A stretch of DNA of 64,000 nucleotides from Argopecten irradians. Taxonomy: Eukaryota; Mollusca; Bivalvia; Pectinida; Pectinidae. Every line of letters starts with the position of its first letter. Within the stretch, counting starts at the first letter, position 1. Under the pieces are notes generated by a model, which was not told the DNA's origin, made no database searches, and worked only from the letters and a program-made list of their open reading frames with translations. Where the stretch lies: the NCBI RefSeq assembly GCF_041381155.1, contig NC_091144.1:21275544-21339543 (forward strand). The letters are read 5' to 3'. A program made the translations under genes and the position numbers. Below are positions 1 to 20,130 of this stretch, piece after piece.

Positions 1-432
1 CAACTGGTAACATGGCCTTTATAACGCTATCGTTATGATACCAATGCATGTTAAATACCAGTAATTAACTGGGATTGTAATGTTTATTAATTCACCCATT
101 GATAGTTGCTCTAACGACTAAGTCGTATTGAGTATTATGTCATGTAAAAAGAGATAAAATCAGTGTTAAGAAAGTGAGAGGGTTATTGCTGTTGCAGTGA
201 AGGATTTTAATCGCTTATAAATCAAAGTAATTTGTTTGAAAAAAATCAAATTAGTAATTACTGGTTAACATTGAAAGGAAATGTGAAAGGAAAAATATTT
301 TATTCTATTCATAGCGCTTCCACAAATGCACCAATTATCGTGGTGTGTAGCGTGTATGTATTGTGCTATGCGTGTTTTGGGAGATGGCTTTATATTCGTG
401 TTGTATCTTCTTGTATTGTGAAACTCTTGCCC
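1..432. other. AT-rich stretch without a recognised gene
   Basis: I see no gene, exon with good splice signals, or repeat boundary here. The only longer open frame runs into the neighbouring repeat and has no recognisable motif. Confidence 0.5.
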
Positions 433-1163
433 TTTTTAGGTCATCTACCCCGAAGGGTCAGGGTGACCTGTAGTCGTCATGTTTCGTCCGTCGTCGTCCA
501 CCGTCCGCCAACTTTTCCCATTTTGAACTTCTTTACAAGTTCTACCGGTGCGATTTGGCTGAAACTTGCATGAAATGATCCTAACATGGTCAATACAAAG
601 TGTTGTTATTTTTCGGGTCGATCCGAAATCCAAGATAGCCGCCACAGCCGCCCTTTTGAAAACACATTTTGAACTTCTTGTCGTGTTCTACTGGTGCCAT
701 TTGGCTGAAACTTGCTTGAAATGATCCTGACATGGTCCCGACAAAGTGTTGTTATTTTTCGGGTCGATCTGAAATCCAAGATTGTCCCCACAGACGCCAT
801 CTTGAAAACATATTTTGAACTTCTTTTCAAGTTCTACCGGTGCGATTTGGCTGAAACTTGCATGAAAAGATCCTGACATGGTCACGACAAAGTGTTGTTA
901 TTATTTGGGTCGATCCGACATCCAAGATGGCCACCACAGTCGCCATCTTGAAAACACATTTTGAACTTCTTTTCAAGTTCTACCGGTGCTATTTGGCTGA
1001 AACTTGCATGAAATGATCCTGACATGGTCCAGATAAAGGGTTGTTACATCTCTGATTGGTCCCAAATCGAAGATGGCTACCATGACACTATATCTTATTA
1101 ATTTCCTATATGATTATTGGCAAGGTATTCAGATGACCGTTAAGGCCCTTGTGCCTCTTGTTG
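433..1163 (-). mobile_element. Dispersed non-autonomous element with 146-bp internal tandem repeat (helentron/HINE-like)
   Basis: One end begins TTTTTAGGTCATC. The other end carries the palindrome-like AAGGCCCTTGTGCCTC followed by TTGTTGT. Between them lie about four copies of a 146-bp unit: the anchor TTTTGAACTTC recurs at 521, 667, 813 and 959, exactly 146 bp apart each time. The same ends and the same unit recur inverted at 38565-39187, with fewer internal units, so this is a mobile family whose copies differ in repeat number. A hairpin near one terminus, no long terminal inverted repeats, and a tandem-repeat core fit the HINE (non-autonomous helentron) layout. That class assignment is inference. 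Short open frames inside the units are not genes. Confidence 0.7.
521..1103. repeat. 146-bp tandem repeat inside the mobile element
   Basis: Four units with exact 146-bp spacing. Each contains TTTTGAACTTC, a variant of TTCTACCGGTGCGATTTGGC, GGTCGATC and a GATGGC-type block. The units differ by scattered substitutions rather than indels. Confidence 0.85.
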
Positions 1164-1560
1164 TAGTGCTATATCATTGAAGCACGCTGCCAAAGACACC
1201 AAGCAAAATATCCCACTGAAGTGTGCTACCGAAGACACCAAGCAAAATACCCCACCCGGTCACATTATACTGACAACGGGTGAACCAGTCGCCCTGCGCT
1301 AGCCTAAGCAGGAGCGGAAACTACCACTTTTATAGACTTTGGTGTGTCTCAGCCAGGGAACAGAACCCAGAGCCTGCAACACAGGGGCAAACACTCATCA
1401 GCAGGCCAAAAGTGAGGCAGGTAAACTTTAGGAATGACAAAGTTAGTTATGAAGAAGAGAAAAGATGAGATCCTAAATTTAGTCGCCTTTTACGATTATG
1501 CAATAGGGGCAGCAGGTACAATTCTTATGCCCTACCTGTAGGGCCTAGACCCATAGCACA
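1164..1560 (-). repeat. Dispersed SINE-like repeat fragment
   Basis: This block has blocks that I recall as widely dispersed in bivalve DNA (CACCCGGTCACATTATACTG, TAAATTTAGTCGCC, ATGCCCTACCTG). On the minus strand GGGTTCTGTTCCC resembles a tRNA-type internal B box (GGTTCRANNCC) imperfectly, which suggests a tRNA-derived SINE. The family is judged from memory. The short internal open frame is not a gene. Confidence 0.45.
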
Positions 1561-1887
1561 TATTTACAGTGACTATTTGTTTATAAACAAAGAAACCCCA
1601 AACAACTATTATATTTCTTCTCAAATATTTTTGGACCAAAAGGTAACTTTGTGTATTTATTTGTTTGTAGCGACTCAAGCTTTAATATACCGTCTCATAA
1701 TATATGTAGAAATAAATTCTCTGATATATAAAAGAATGAAAACCTATTGCGAAATATGTATGAAACAAATATAGATTTTACATGTACATGTATCGTGGAT
1801 ATTTGCAGTAATAATAAGGCTGTGTTGGAGCAACCTGATAAATATACAAAATCACTTTAAATCCACAAACACTTGTTTGGAAACTAA

Positions 1888-2230
1888 TTTAAAGATTCTC
1901 ACCCGCTGACAAATAGTATTTTTTCTCAGGAAAAAAACAAGAGCAGATAAATTAGTATTTATCTTCAGTTACAAAAGTTACTTTATTTACACCATTACCA
2001 CCATTGAAAAGTTTGAGCTTTAAATTTTATTTCAAGATAAAAATATTAAAAGTCATTAATTGCATCCCAAAAAATTATGTGGCACTATATCTATGAACCA
2101 AAAGCATAATAAATTATTTCTATTTTTGTTTTTGTGTGAATTAGTCATAAATATGTATGACTATTAAACATCAATTATTGTTCATATTATGAGTGTAATT
2201 TATGTTTTGTCGGCTATGACGCATCTTTAA
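1888..2230 (+). mobile_element. MITE copy 1 (TTTAAAGATGCTCC family)
   Basis: It starts TTTAAAGATTCTCACCCGCTGACA-like and ends in the inverted counterpart CGGCTATGACGCATCTTTAA, giving about 20-bp imperfect terminal inverted repeats. The interior matches the copies at 46380-46744 and 12795-13090, sharing TTGAAAAGTTTGAGCTT, AATTGCATCCC and CACCAATTATTGTT-like blocks. There is no coding capacity. TTAA or TA at the edges would be the target site. Confidence 0.7.
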
Positions 2231-3311
2231 GACAATTGTTTTGTACATTGAGATTGGTATTTTGTTGATAAATGTGGTATTTTTTCAGACTTCTGCAGTT
2301 GCCCTGCACATCACATCTGCTGTCCTATTACATGTTTATAAGAGTTGACTAAATTTTCGTACTTGTCTTTTTCTAACCAGCTCTTAGTTGTGTTCGCCCT
2401 ATGAAGAAAGCCTTGGGTTAATTTCTCTGGCTGAGTCGCATTTTATGGCCCAGTATATATGTCACCAGTAGATGGGACGTGCTGTTCGGTACCTCTGGCA
2501 ATAAGCTTAATATAACATGATATTGTGCGATGTGTTATGACTGCGCTATATCAGTGTTGTGTCTCCATGTGATAGCGGAACTATTATAGTGCTATCTCGG
2601 TGAAACATAGTGACGGAGACACCGATCAGCACATCCAGGCCTGTCACAATTTACAGACAAATGGCTAGCCAATCGTATCAATCAATGCTGAGCGCTAAGC
2701 TGGAGCAAAATGCAGATAAATATAAGACGTTCGAATTAGGATCTGTATATATTTCTATATTTGCTTACGAAGCTGAAAGCCTTTTGCACATCTTAGTACC
2801 TTTGTTTTACATCTACGTTGGAGAGTTATACACCGGAAATATATGTAAGTGGGAAGGAGGATCTGACTTTCGTAAATTATCAGAAAATTTAGACTTATAA
2901 ACACCTTTAGTTTGTGAAACGGAGTTATAAATTTCGTAATTTTCTCATACCGTTTTTGTAAATAGTTACGAAGCATTGCGGAATACACCATTTAATTCTT
3001 TTCGTGCTCTGGTGCTTACATTTATGATGATTTGGTATCTATCTAGTTTTAAACGCAACAGTATGCTAATGAAATATGAAATCGACAGTGTTCAATAAAT
3101 GACTAAAGAATTAAAATAACATCGACGTTTGATTTATCTTATGTTGGTACTATGCATGTATGTCGCAGTTTTATTTTGCCTTGAGCAAGAGGTCATTTGG
3201 ACAAAATGCAAAATAAAGACAACAAATATGAAGTATTTTTTCATAAATATATAATTACAATAATCTATACACAATAAACATCAATAAATGTAAGCGTCTC
3301 TTTGTTGTAGT
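2231..3311. other. Region without a supported gene
   Basis: An open frame with an internal Met at 2653-2900 looks mildly protein-like at its start (MASQSYQSMLSAKLEQ), but it has no recognised domain and no convincing splice partner. I do not call it. Otherwise this is AT-rich DNA downstream of the minus-strand Not gene. Confidence 0.4.
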
Positions 3312-3317
3312 TTTATT
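3312..3317 (-). terminator. Candidate poly(A) signal of the Not gene
   Basis: TTTATT on the plus strand reads AATAAA on the minus strand about 430 nt past the Not stop codon. It is the nearest exact hexamer I found in the 3' direction. Transcript data would be needed to confirm its use. Confidence 0.35.
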
Positions 3318-3750
3318 GCAGCACTATGCGTTAATTTAGGAGTATCAGTATTGCTCCTTCCAAACACACACAAATGTTTCTATACCACAGACACCGGATA
3401 CAACATGGGGACAGATTCGAACCCAGTCCCCACAGATACTTTAAACGTTGGAATCTGTATGTGTTGTATCCTTTAGTACTACGTTTACGTCGTCTTCGAC
3501 GTAGTGTTCATGGGTCACGGCCAACGTCAATGTCCATGTACACAGTTGCGGACTGACGGGAATTAAGCTCTACATTTATAAAATCGTTAAACAACGTTTT
3601 CTTCTGTAGCAAATGTTAACATACTGAACTGGTAGTCACGACAACAACAGCCATGGTACTGTGTTACTGATGAAGTTTACAACCTATATCCATAGTGAGG
3701 TCAGAGATCATTGTCACGATAATATAATTTCAGAGGTTGAAGGTTAAAGG

Positions 3751-11744
<7,994 letters not shown>

Positions 11745-11890
11745 ATTGTCTTCTTCACTTCAATCAAGTTTCTGTTTTAAATGTGTATTAGACTATACTT
11801 TAAAACGTATAATCAAACAGAAAGAAATATCATCATCACAATCTTTTTAACTAATCCAGTATAATGAAAAATGTCATAATAAAGATGTCA

Positions 11891-11899
11891 CTATATATA
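11891..11899 (-). promoter_or_regulatory. TATA-like element upstream of Not
   Basis: The minus strand reads TATATATAG about 150 nt upstream of the start codon, preceded at 12138-12143 by an inverted CCAAT (GATTGG) and at 12160-12169 by a GC box (GGGGCGTGGC). Spacing and orientation suit a promoter. The second copy keeps all three. The TATA match itself could be chance in AT-rich DNA. Confidence 0.4.
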
Positions 11900-12794
11900 T
11901 GCGATGTCACAATTTAGGTACGGAGTCTAATACGGAAGAATGTTTTTGCGTGATAACTGTCCAAGTATGACTATCCAATATGTAAGACAATGGCTTATCT
12001 GAAGACAGGACGTCAGGATATTTCCATGAAGTCTAAGATAGAGTGAGTTTATCCGAACATAAGATGACATTTATACGACTGTACCGGGCGATGCCACGAG
12101 TCACATGACCCGGTTAATTAAACAGGGTCGCTCTATTGATTGGTCCGGGGATGGTTGGAGGGGCGTGGCCAACACAATTGCTTGGCATTTCACAGCCGCT
12201 TTAGGTGTTAAGCTATTGTCCGTAATGTATAACGTTACCCACAATGACGAACCGCTAATTTGTTTTTCTTCGCCAATTTTACGATACTATTGAATCTATT
12301 TCACAGTTCAATTATAGCTCGTGAATTAATAAGAACGTATATTTTTCTATAGGGGAATTAATTCGTTCACTTTCCAACACGCCTAACTCTGTCGAAATAG
12401 TCGACACCCTTTTTAATGAGATTTTTCTCATGAACTAGTTTCTGTTTGTTATAATTAAGAGAATAATTCCAGGGGCTTTATGATAGCTACTATTTACTAT
12501 TTTACTTACCAACCAAAGTCATTGACACCGATTTCACACTATGGACACGTTAATACGTAAATCGGATGTATGCACAGCGTACAGTGTATATATTTAAGTT
12601 ATATATATTATGTACGTTGATGGCTTTGTAAAAAAAATTTTGTCAGATTCAGATGCCTACCATAATTTTCAAATGAGGGACAAATCTAAATAAAAAAAAG
12701 TTTGCTTCAACTTGAATTCAACAGCTTTCCAATGTGTTCGCACTGAAAGAAGATACAGCCATGTGATACATACATGTAGTTTATATTAAATAAT

Positions 12795-13090
12795 TTAAGA
12801 TGTTAATATGTCGAATTAACGTAAAAATTACTATTAGATAATAAATTTGCTTTTGGTGCATGCGCAATCAGTACTTTCATATGGGACATAGTGCCACTGA
12901 TTTTTTTCGGATGCAATTAGTTATTTATACTATTTTTATCTTGAATTATAATGAGAATAAAAAGCTTAAACTTTTCAATAATGGTAGTGGTGTAAAATTA
13001 GCAACTGTTGTATTGAAGAAAAATACTAATTCGTCTGCTCCTGTTTCTGATAGAGAAACATGCCATACGTCAGCGGTGGAGCATCTTTAA
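12795..13090 (-). mobile_element. MITE copy (TTTAAAGATGCTCC family), inverted
   Basis: Inverted relative to the 46-kb copy. It ends GTCAGCGGTGGAGCATCTTT and contains GGTGCATGCGCAATCAGTAC, CTTTTCAATAATGG and GTTTCTGAT-type blocks shared with it. It is also present at 32555-32851. The open frame inside is not a gene. Confidence 0.7.
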
Positions 13091-15338
13091 CACACATTAT
13101 TTGTATTTATATCAAATTATTTTCTGCTGGTTTTTTTTACATCTTTCCATAATCTGTTAATCAGAGCTGATTAATTACCAATTGTAATTCTTTTTCAATT
13201 CACAGTAAAATTAAACATGTTAGGTAATTAAAGATCCCAACTATTCCCGCTTACACAAGGTAAACACTTTTATTCGAAAGAAAGCAAATGTTTGAATAAA
13301 TAAATGTGCAATGTGAAAATGTAATTTCAAATACGAAAAGTTAATCTGTCGGTAAGTTAATTTAGCAGCTAATCCCTTGCTTTCATGCTAAACCAGTCAT
13401 TTCCTGATCAGCGCGTGACAAAATTAGACAATTGTCACACCCATGGTGTGAAAAACATCAGGGTACTGTCCGGAACCATTGTCTCGACTCCGTTTCCGTA
13501 ATTAATTATTCCATAGTCGTCAAACCAAGTGTGACTTTGTCCACTACATAAGGGTAATAAGACCCGAGGCTTCCCGGGTACGGCACTAATTAACTCCTCG
13601 ACTACTACATTTACTAATTAACTCCTCGACTACTACATTTATGTAATACAGAGTTTGAGATGTTGATATATAAAATGTTTATATCAAAGTGTCAACTATG
13701 TAGAATAAGCCCGTATTGCGGTTCATATGTGTTTATGTATAAAATGTATGAAATTAAATCCTGAGATATTTGGCTATTAACCCGGTTTTGGCTGTTAAAT
13801 AAATATGTGAACGCGTTATATCTAAAGACAATTGTAACAAAAATCTAAAAACTTGCAATAAAATCACAACAAATAAATGTTGAATTTAATCAAAAGCTTT
13901 CAGAAAAAAATATGCGGAGTGATTTTTTATCATATTTGATTGTTGAATATTTCAAATAGATTTTAAGAAATAAAACGTATTGTCATATCATAATTTGTTC
14001 ATTATTTGATCTCAGTTGTAACTTTAGTTTCGTATTTTTATATCTTTGCACTCGAATGGAAAAAAAATCTTGGGTATATAAACCTTTTTTTATGTTTTCC
14101 AAAGCTCACTTAATTAAATAAGTGTGATTTGCAATCAGAAAGTGGAATATTGTATGCGCGTGTCAAGATGAACATCATCGGTCAGTTAATGTTTCGCTAG
14201 TATTGTAAGAACATTATGTATATACAAATAAAAGACATATACTTATCTAGATATTGTAGTAACTCTTATTTTCAAGATTTAAAGATTCAAGATCTTGAAT
14301 ATTGAGTGATTCTTAAAAAAACCACATTGCTTTCGTACATATCTCGCCCTCAAGAGAAAAATATTTTATACAAGGTCAAGTACTCTAATAAGGAAAAATA
14401 GAATAATTTATTAATTGATAACCTTAATATAAAAAGGAATTTTTGAGATGAATTTATTGTCAAAAATTGCAATAGATGAAAATTAATTAATTTCAATGTA
14501 AGACGCAATCTTTTCAATTCGAACTACTTATAGAAATTTAGACTGTCAAGTAATAAGTACATTTGTAATAAACTATTCATAATAAACAAATATCATTTTG
14601 CATTTTCTCTTTCAAATTTAACCCGGACACCATATTTATCCCCGACACCTTATTAATAATTGTAGTATGCCACACGTAGGTGTGAGAAACAAACAAGGCT
14701 GTGACAAAAGGTGATGACGTATCGACCGACGTGACGAAACTACTGTAACAGGTGCTACTACGAGATCTTAATGACGTAATTATCATGAAAACGTATAAGG
14801 TGAAGGTGGTTAATTTTAATTTTGTCAGTTCCCACTAATTAACGACTATAACCCCGGGATATGGGGATAATCTATAACTACATATGTTTACATATAAACG
14901 ATAAATAAATGTGCACTGAAATTGGAATTTTAATGTTCATATATTGCGCAAACAGTAACACAACACATACAAATACTTAAAAAACACGTAACTGAGCTGA
15001 CACTAAAATTTATTTTAATTTAGTAGGAAACTGAAAATGGTAAAACCAGTTGTGCTGTTCGATCTCAAATTATAATCTTGTTCAACTAATGCAGCAGTCG
15101 AATATTAAAATTATATGAGAACGCAATCTACAACAATGTATTTCTAAATAAAGCTACACAAAGGAATAACAACAAACCCGAACACAGCATAACATAGCTA
15201 TGCATTTACGTAGACATTACAGTTCAACTAAAAATTACCATACGATATTGCACTACGCAGGGAATACACATTCCCAGTGACAATACAAACTTCGGGAACA
15301 ATCTCGATCATTCGGACATGTAACTTGATTAATAGAAA
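13091..15338. other. AT-rich intergenic stretch upstream of Not
   Basis: No supported gene. A 28-bp direct duplication near 13585-13641 (ACTAATTAACTCCTCGAC block twice) is replaced by a single diverged copy in the second haplotype-like block. Otherwise I see only scattered homeodomain-type TAATTA motifs, which are expected at this base composition. Confidence 0.5.
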
Positions 15339-15656
15339 CGCCCACGTCCTTTCCGAAACGGCTTTATGATAAATGTAAAACAAGATTAATAATTTTGTAG
15401 ATTCGAAAATGTTATTTAACTTACCGTTGATATTTATATCGGGAGTCGTCTTATGTTTCCGCTGTCATCCTAATTACCGCGCACTAGTTGACTCTCAATG
15501 CACCAGACGAATAAATATTCGTTGTTTACATAAATTACGCAGAAAATATTGCAATTGTTTGGTGTTGTAACCTTATCTTAGGCCATGAAATAAATGCTCT
15601 TGTTTGTATTGTTATAACATTTTTTTCTTTTTGTTTTGGAAAGGTAGTGGGCCTTA
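15339..15656. mobile_element. MITE with AAGGCCCACTACCTTTCC-type ends
   Basis: The left end CGCCCACGTCCTTTCCGAAA and the right end GGAAAGGTAGTGGGCCTT form imperfect terminal inverted repeats. The interior (AATGTAAAACAAGATT, AATTTTGTAGA, TTAACTTACC) is shared with a diverged copy at 43376-43728, and the block is also present at 35097-35426. Homology across two unlinked positions plus inverted ends supports a MITE rather than a conserved exon. Confidence 0.6.
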
Positions 15657-17403
15657 AAATTAGATATAAAACATCTGATACTTAAATAATTGTTTATCAG
15701 TATATATGTGTATTTTTCTGGTTACTTATCCACTTAATCAGAGTCAACCAATGTAACATTTGTATATTGTATCAGGTTAATATAACACAATGTTAACCAA
15801 ATCGAAGGACATTAATTGTACATTAGACATCAAGCATTGTGAGAAGCCGGAGAAACCACTGCGATGTAAGAATCTTGTATTAACAACGAAAATCGCAATG
15901 CATATGTCGCATTACCGCCACAAATATTCGACTATTCACGGACAGAAATGTCACAAAGGATTTATAATGGGATAGAAACTGATATTATATCTAATGAGCC
16001 TGGACAGCTCTTTTTCTATCTGAACTTACACGTGTACCGATAAGAAAAATGTAAATAAAATGTTGATATGAGGCGCATTAAAAATGACAGAATACAAAGT
16101 CGCTGCATTAATTGATGTCCCACACGTATCTAAACGATTGGTGAAGATGTCAGAAGAGAATTTGTCCTATTAAACAAGCTAGAAGATTGTTATTATCGCT
16201 ATATTATGTACCTACTATCGCTTTGCATCAGAATAAATCCACAGGAACGACCAGTCGAGACGACAGCGAAGAAAACATCCTAAATTGTCATTCTCTAAAA
16301 CGATTTAGATACAGACGATTACCTGTCGTTTTATTAAAAGTCAGCACTGTCTCGAAAGTTAAAAGACAATGGAGGAAAAAAGTCAGCATTGTCTCGAAAG
16401 TTAAAGACAGTCGAGAAAAAAGGTATACGGTCTGTGGTGAAAGGCAAAGGACACGAACACATATTATACCAGTATCGAAGACATATCACTTAACACATGT
16501 ACATAATTCTCGTTATCATGTCATATTCTTGGATTAGGTAATTGTTTCATAAAGACACAAATTTCGGTAAGGATGTGTATTATAAATGAGTTAGAAGGAT
16601 TTAGATCTTATATGATATACTATATTTATAACAAGCCATTATGCAAAAAATACATCTAATTTTACCTGTTATGCCTTAAAACTGAATTATCAGTGTATGA
16701 CCTCTTGTTATACGCAATGTGTATATGAGTGTAATAAAAGAATTAAATTGAATTATAAGTAACTATACACGTAGAACGCAATATGCGAGGATTGCTTGCC
16801 CGTAGAGCTGCTCTTTTTCAGCATGCGTCGACATGTCCAGGTTTTGACACCTTTATTTTCATTGCCCAATAATTGGTCAGTGATTGGTCAGTGTAGCCCT
16901 TTGATGATCTATGGTCATCTTTTGACCACTACTGTATATAGAGCCTTTATTGTCGATTTGGGACGGTGACTTTTTCACAAAGAATGTATAGAGTGTCGAT
17001 TAATTTGTGAATTGGACAGCATTGGTGTTCCCGGGCTATCCTTAAAGACATACTTAATTTGGTCCGGCATTGAATGTGAAATGAACTGAGAACATCTACT
17101 ATAATCGAGGCAATAGACTAGCCACGGTCAGTATATAAATAGCCATTAGATCTGGCTCGTGTCCAGTGGAGAGTAATTACTGGGTCCGGAATTTAGTGTC
17201 CAGGGTTGAATTGGTCAGCGGTGATAAAAATGTCACTTAGCGAGGCGTTTTAGTTCCTGTGTACATATCATTTTAACTTTACTTACCTACAATGAAATAT
17301 ACACTGAATATATACTGACCAGAGGGGTACGTACATGTAACAGTATAGGATCTACTATCATTAATGAAGCCCGGCGCCGTGTAGCATATAACTTTACTGA
17401 ACC
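15657..17403. other. Intergenic stretch without a supported gene
   Basis: Two open frames (15790-15975 and 16187-16537) have no recognisable motif. The second spans a roughly 40-bp direct repeat (AAAGTCAGC...GTCTCGAAAGTTAAA) and its frame differs between the two copies of the locus, which argues against coding. Confidence 0.5.
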
Positions 17404-17511
17404 TAGTCCGCTTAACCTGTCTATATTATTAGGATTTTTTCCCCATTAATATTTAGTCTATATATTAGGGGGGGGGGGGAGCCTAATAATATAGGCAGGT
17501 TTAGCGGACTA
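17404..17511. mobile_element. Short MITE with 30-bp TIRs (TAGTCCGCTTAACC family)
   Basis: TAGTCCGCTTAACCTGTC at the left pairs with GGCAGGTTTAGCGGACTA at the right, and the match continues inward over CTATATTATTAGG/CCTAATAATATAG. The whole is about 108 bp with a poly-G run inside. Copies occur at 37161-37266 and, diverged, inside the piggyBac-like element at 19147-19262 and 39657-39768. Confidence 0.75.
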
Positions 17512-17728
17512 CACTTACCCTAGATTGGAGGTTGTGAAAGTATATTCTGACAAGACGGTATAGATAATGTTACGAGTTACTTACCTTTGTGACAATAAAT
17601 ATGAAAATAAATGATAGATAGGGACTGCAATGGTCAAGTGCAGGGATTTTCACAATTTTGCTAATGGGAATTTTGATTTATGGGGAAATGAAAGACGAAA
17701 TCGAACTTGGGATATATATATAAGGACG

Positions 17729-17905
17729 GGGGCTTTCGAGATCTCAAAACGACGTGGATTTACGATTTACCGTCGATTAGTCCCACCTTTTGTTGATAAT
17801 GACGTCACAAAATCATGTCAAATGATGACGTCATAATCACCGGATGATGGGACTAATTGACGGTAAATTGTACTTTACCCAAGTTGTTTTGGATCTCGAA
17901 ACCCC
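17729..17905. mobile_element. Foldback element with ~58-bp arms and two CRE sites in the loop
   Basis: The left arm (GGGGCTTTCGAGATC, then ATTTACCGTC and ATTAGTCCCA) pairs with a right arm ending GATCTCGAAACCCC. The loop holds two perfect TGACGTCA palindromes at 17800-17807 and 17826-17833. It is also present at 37483-37660. There is no coding capacity. A transcript through it would fold into a long imperfect hairpin. Confidence 0.65.
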
Positions 17906-19146
17906 TGTGATCAATTTTTATTTGGTAATCACGAAAATAGTTTATTTATTCAATATTTTAGCCTGCATGGCTTCCTTATTTATATTTCAATTGATCAACC
18001 TAACAAGAAAGTATATTATTGCGCAGAATGGATAAAAAATTTTATCCGTATGCCATTATTTCAATTTAAGTTTGAATAATAACATGGGATACCAACAAAA
18101 TAAAAAACAATGAATTTTGAAAATGCTTTTAAACTTAGTGTTTCACCTGTCCAGTTGCTTCATCTTGAGAAAGTTTGTTCTAATATTTAACAGGCATGGT
18201 CGAATCTACTTACGCCTTTCGTTATGTCAATTTCAAAAGAGAGAGAAACGTGGCCAGAATTGGTATCAAATCATTAATCCCTTTGCAGATAAAAATGTTT
18301 ACCAAGGCTAACCAAATAATGAAACTACGGAAAAAATGCAGAATTTTACACTGTTTGAACCATTTTTCACGGGTCTTCCAGATTGACTAAAATAATCGAA
18401 AAAAGAAAAGGTAATGTGTTTTGCAAAATCGTTGTAGTTTGACATGTTACTGTTTTATAATAATTAAATTTTTATATTCATACTCAGATCATTTTCAATT
18501 TTTTGAACGCCAAAAAACTTACATTCATAATCTGTATTTCCATATGTAGTCAAGCTGGCTTACAAAATCTTTATCGAGACTGTTTAGATAATAAATCTAA
18601 ATAAAAATCTGTAACACAAATCAGAATGCAATGCGGTATACTCTCAGAGTATACTGCAGTAATTTTGTAACTTACCAACATTGTAAAATGCCAGATTCAT
18701 AGTTTATCCACCACAAAAGTATCAAATATCCATCAAGATAATAAATGAATACAGAGCTAAAAGACACGTCAGACAGCTTTGTTTTTTCTTGACAAAACAT
18801 ATTTGTAATGCTACATGTACATGTATCTCATAGATAATTTTGCATTTTTTATTTATTTTTAGGGGTTGACATAAACGCAATTATACATATTCTATATATG
18901 GATAGGAAATACAAACCATCTCTATTAACCAATCATCATTTGTGTGTTCTATGTCCAGTTCTACTAGTTGCTTGGTGACCACAAAAAGACAACCTCTAAG
19001 ATACTATAAATGTATTATGGAAGATAGCCCCTCACTTTTCGCCCAAATACAACAATATTCATTAGCAAACAAAATGAATCGTACATTTATGTGTATATGG
19101 TTGATTGTATACCTTGTTCCATATGTGTTACGATACCAATGTAATG

Positions 19147-19262
19147 TAGTTCGCTAAAACCTGTTATATTGTTAAGCTTTATAAAATATTTTATTTTGTC
19201 TAAATATTTGAGCAAGATATAAAAAAAAAAGACCTAATAATATGGGAAGGTTTAGCGGAATA
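19147..19262. mobile_element. Nested short MITE (TAGTCCGC family) inside the piggyBac-like copy
   Basis: The left end TAGTTCGCTAAAACCTG and the right end AAGGTTTAGCGGAATA are degraded versions of the 17404-17511 termini. The central AT-rich loop differs. Confidence 0.55.
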
Positions 19263-19369
19263 CGTGAAAAGCAACATAGCTTGTTCGTTAATGGACTCTG
19301 AACTATATTGCAAGATTAAACTGCAGTACAGACATGTACATACATGTATAAGTGATTATTTCTTGACCA

Positions 19370-20130
19370 AATTGTAGCACACTGTGGTGGTCTACATATA
19401 TATAGTGTGTTATCTCTTGACCATATTGGTTATACAAATGCCATGTCAACAATACTATTGCATATCGTTATATGTGTTAAATTATGTATTGACAAAAGAG
19501 TAGATACATGTACAATGCCGTGTCTATAACAATGTGTCTGGTTATAAAAGTATTTACCAAAATTCTGAGATTGTGTAGGATGCACTGTCAATGACTACAC
19601 TATGTATATGTCATATGTACTTGACCAAATTGAAGATAACAATTGCATTGTCAACAGATAAATGTGTGCTATGTTACTGACCATATTGTAGTAATACACT
19701 GCTGTGTACTACACATGTATAAGGCTAATGCCTTGACCATATTGTAGATACTCCCAGCAGTGTCAAACAGATTTATGTGAGTTTTAATGTACCGACCATA
19801 TTGTAGGAGAATCTGCAGTTTACAAAAACAGATAAATGTGTTGTTCATGTTACTGACTCATCTTTGCTAGTTATCACTGTGTTTATATACCTTGTAGTAT
19901 GTTTTATGCCTTGACCATATTGTAGATAAACTGCTGTTGAGTCTACACATAAATTGATACGCTACAGTGTCGTACATATATGATTCATCTTCTTTGCCAT
20001 ATATGAATGTTATGTCTTGCGTCCATATACAGTAGATCTACATAAGCATGTGCATAGCTTGTACTAATGTCTTATTCATATTGTAGACAAAAAACAGCAG
20101 TGTCTTACATATACTGTTAGACATGTTTTG
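19370..20130. repeat. ~53-bp tandem repeat inside the piggyBac-like copy (noisy)
   Basis: Recurrent TTGACCATATTGTAGATA blocks are separated by CTGCAGTGTCTACA-like and TATATGTG-like segments. It corresponds to the cleaner array at 39780-40510. Unit lengths are uneven here because of single-base insertions. Confidence 0.6.

Noticed and set aside
2653-2900. Open frame with a protein-like start (MASQSYQSML)
   Set aside because: No recognised domain, no clear splice partner, composition turns AT-driven after about 25 codons.
3406-3424. Perfect tRNA-type B box on the minus strand (GGTTCGAATC) inside GGGGAC...GTCCCC
   Set aside because: No acceptor stem, D-arm or anticodon arm at proper spacing. 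At most a SINE fragment, not a tRNA gene.
14577-14786. Minus-strand 69-codon frame identical in both copies
   Set aside because: Identity only reflects the recent divergence of the two copies; no motif or gene signals.
16187-16537. Lys-rich open frame with internal repeat
   Set aside because: The frame differs between the two copies of the locus and it arises from a ~40-bp direct duplication.
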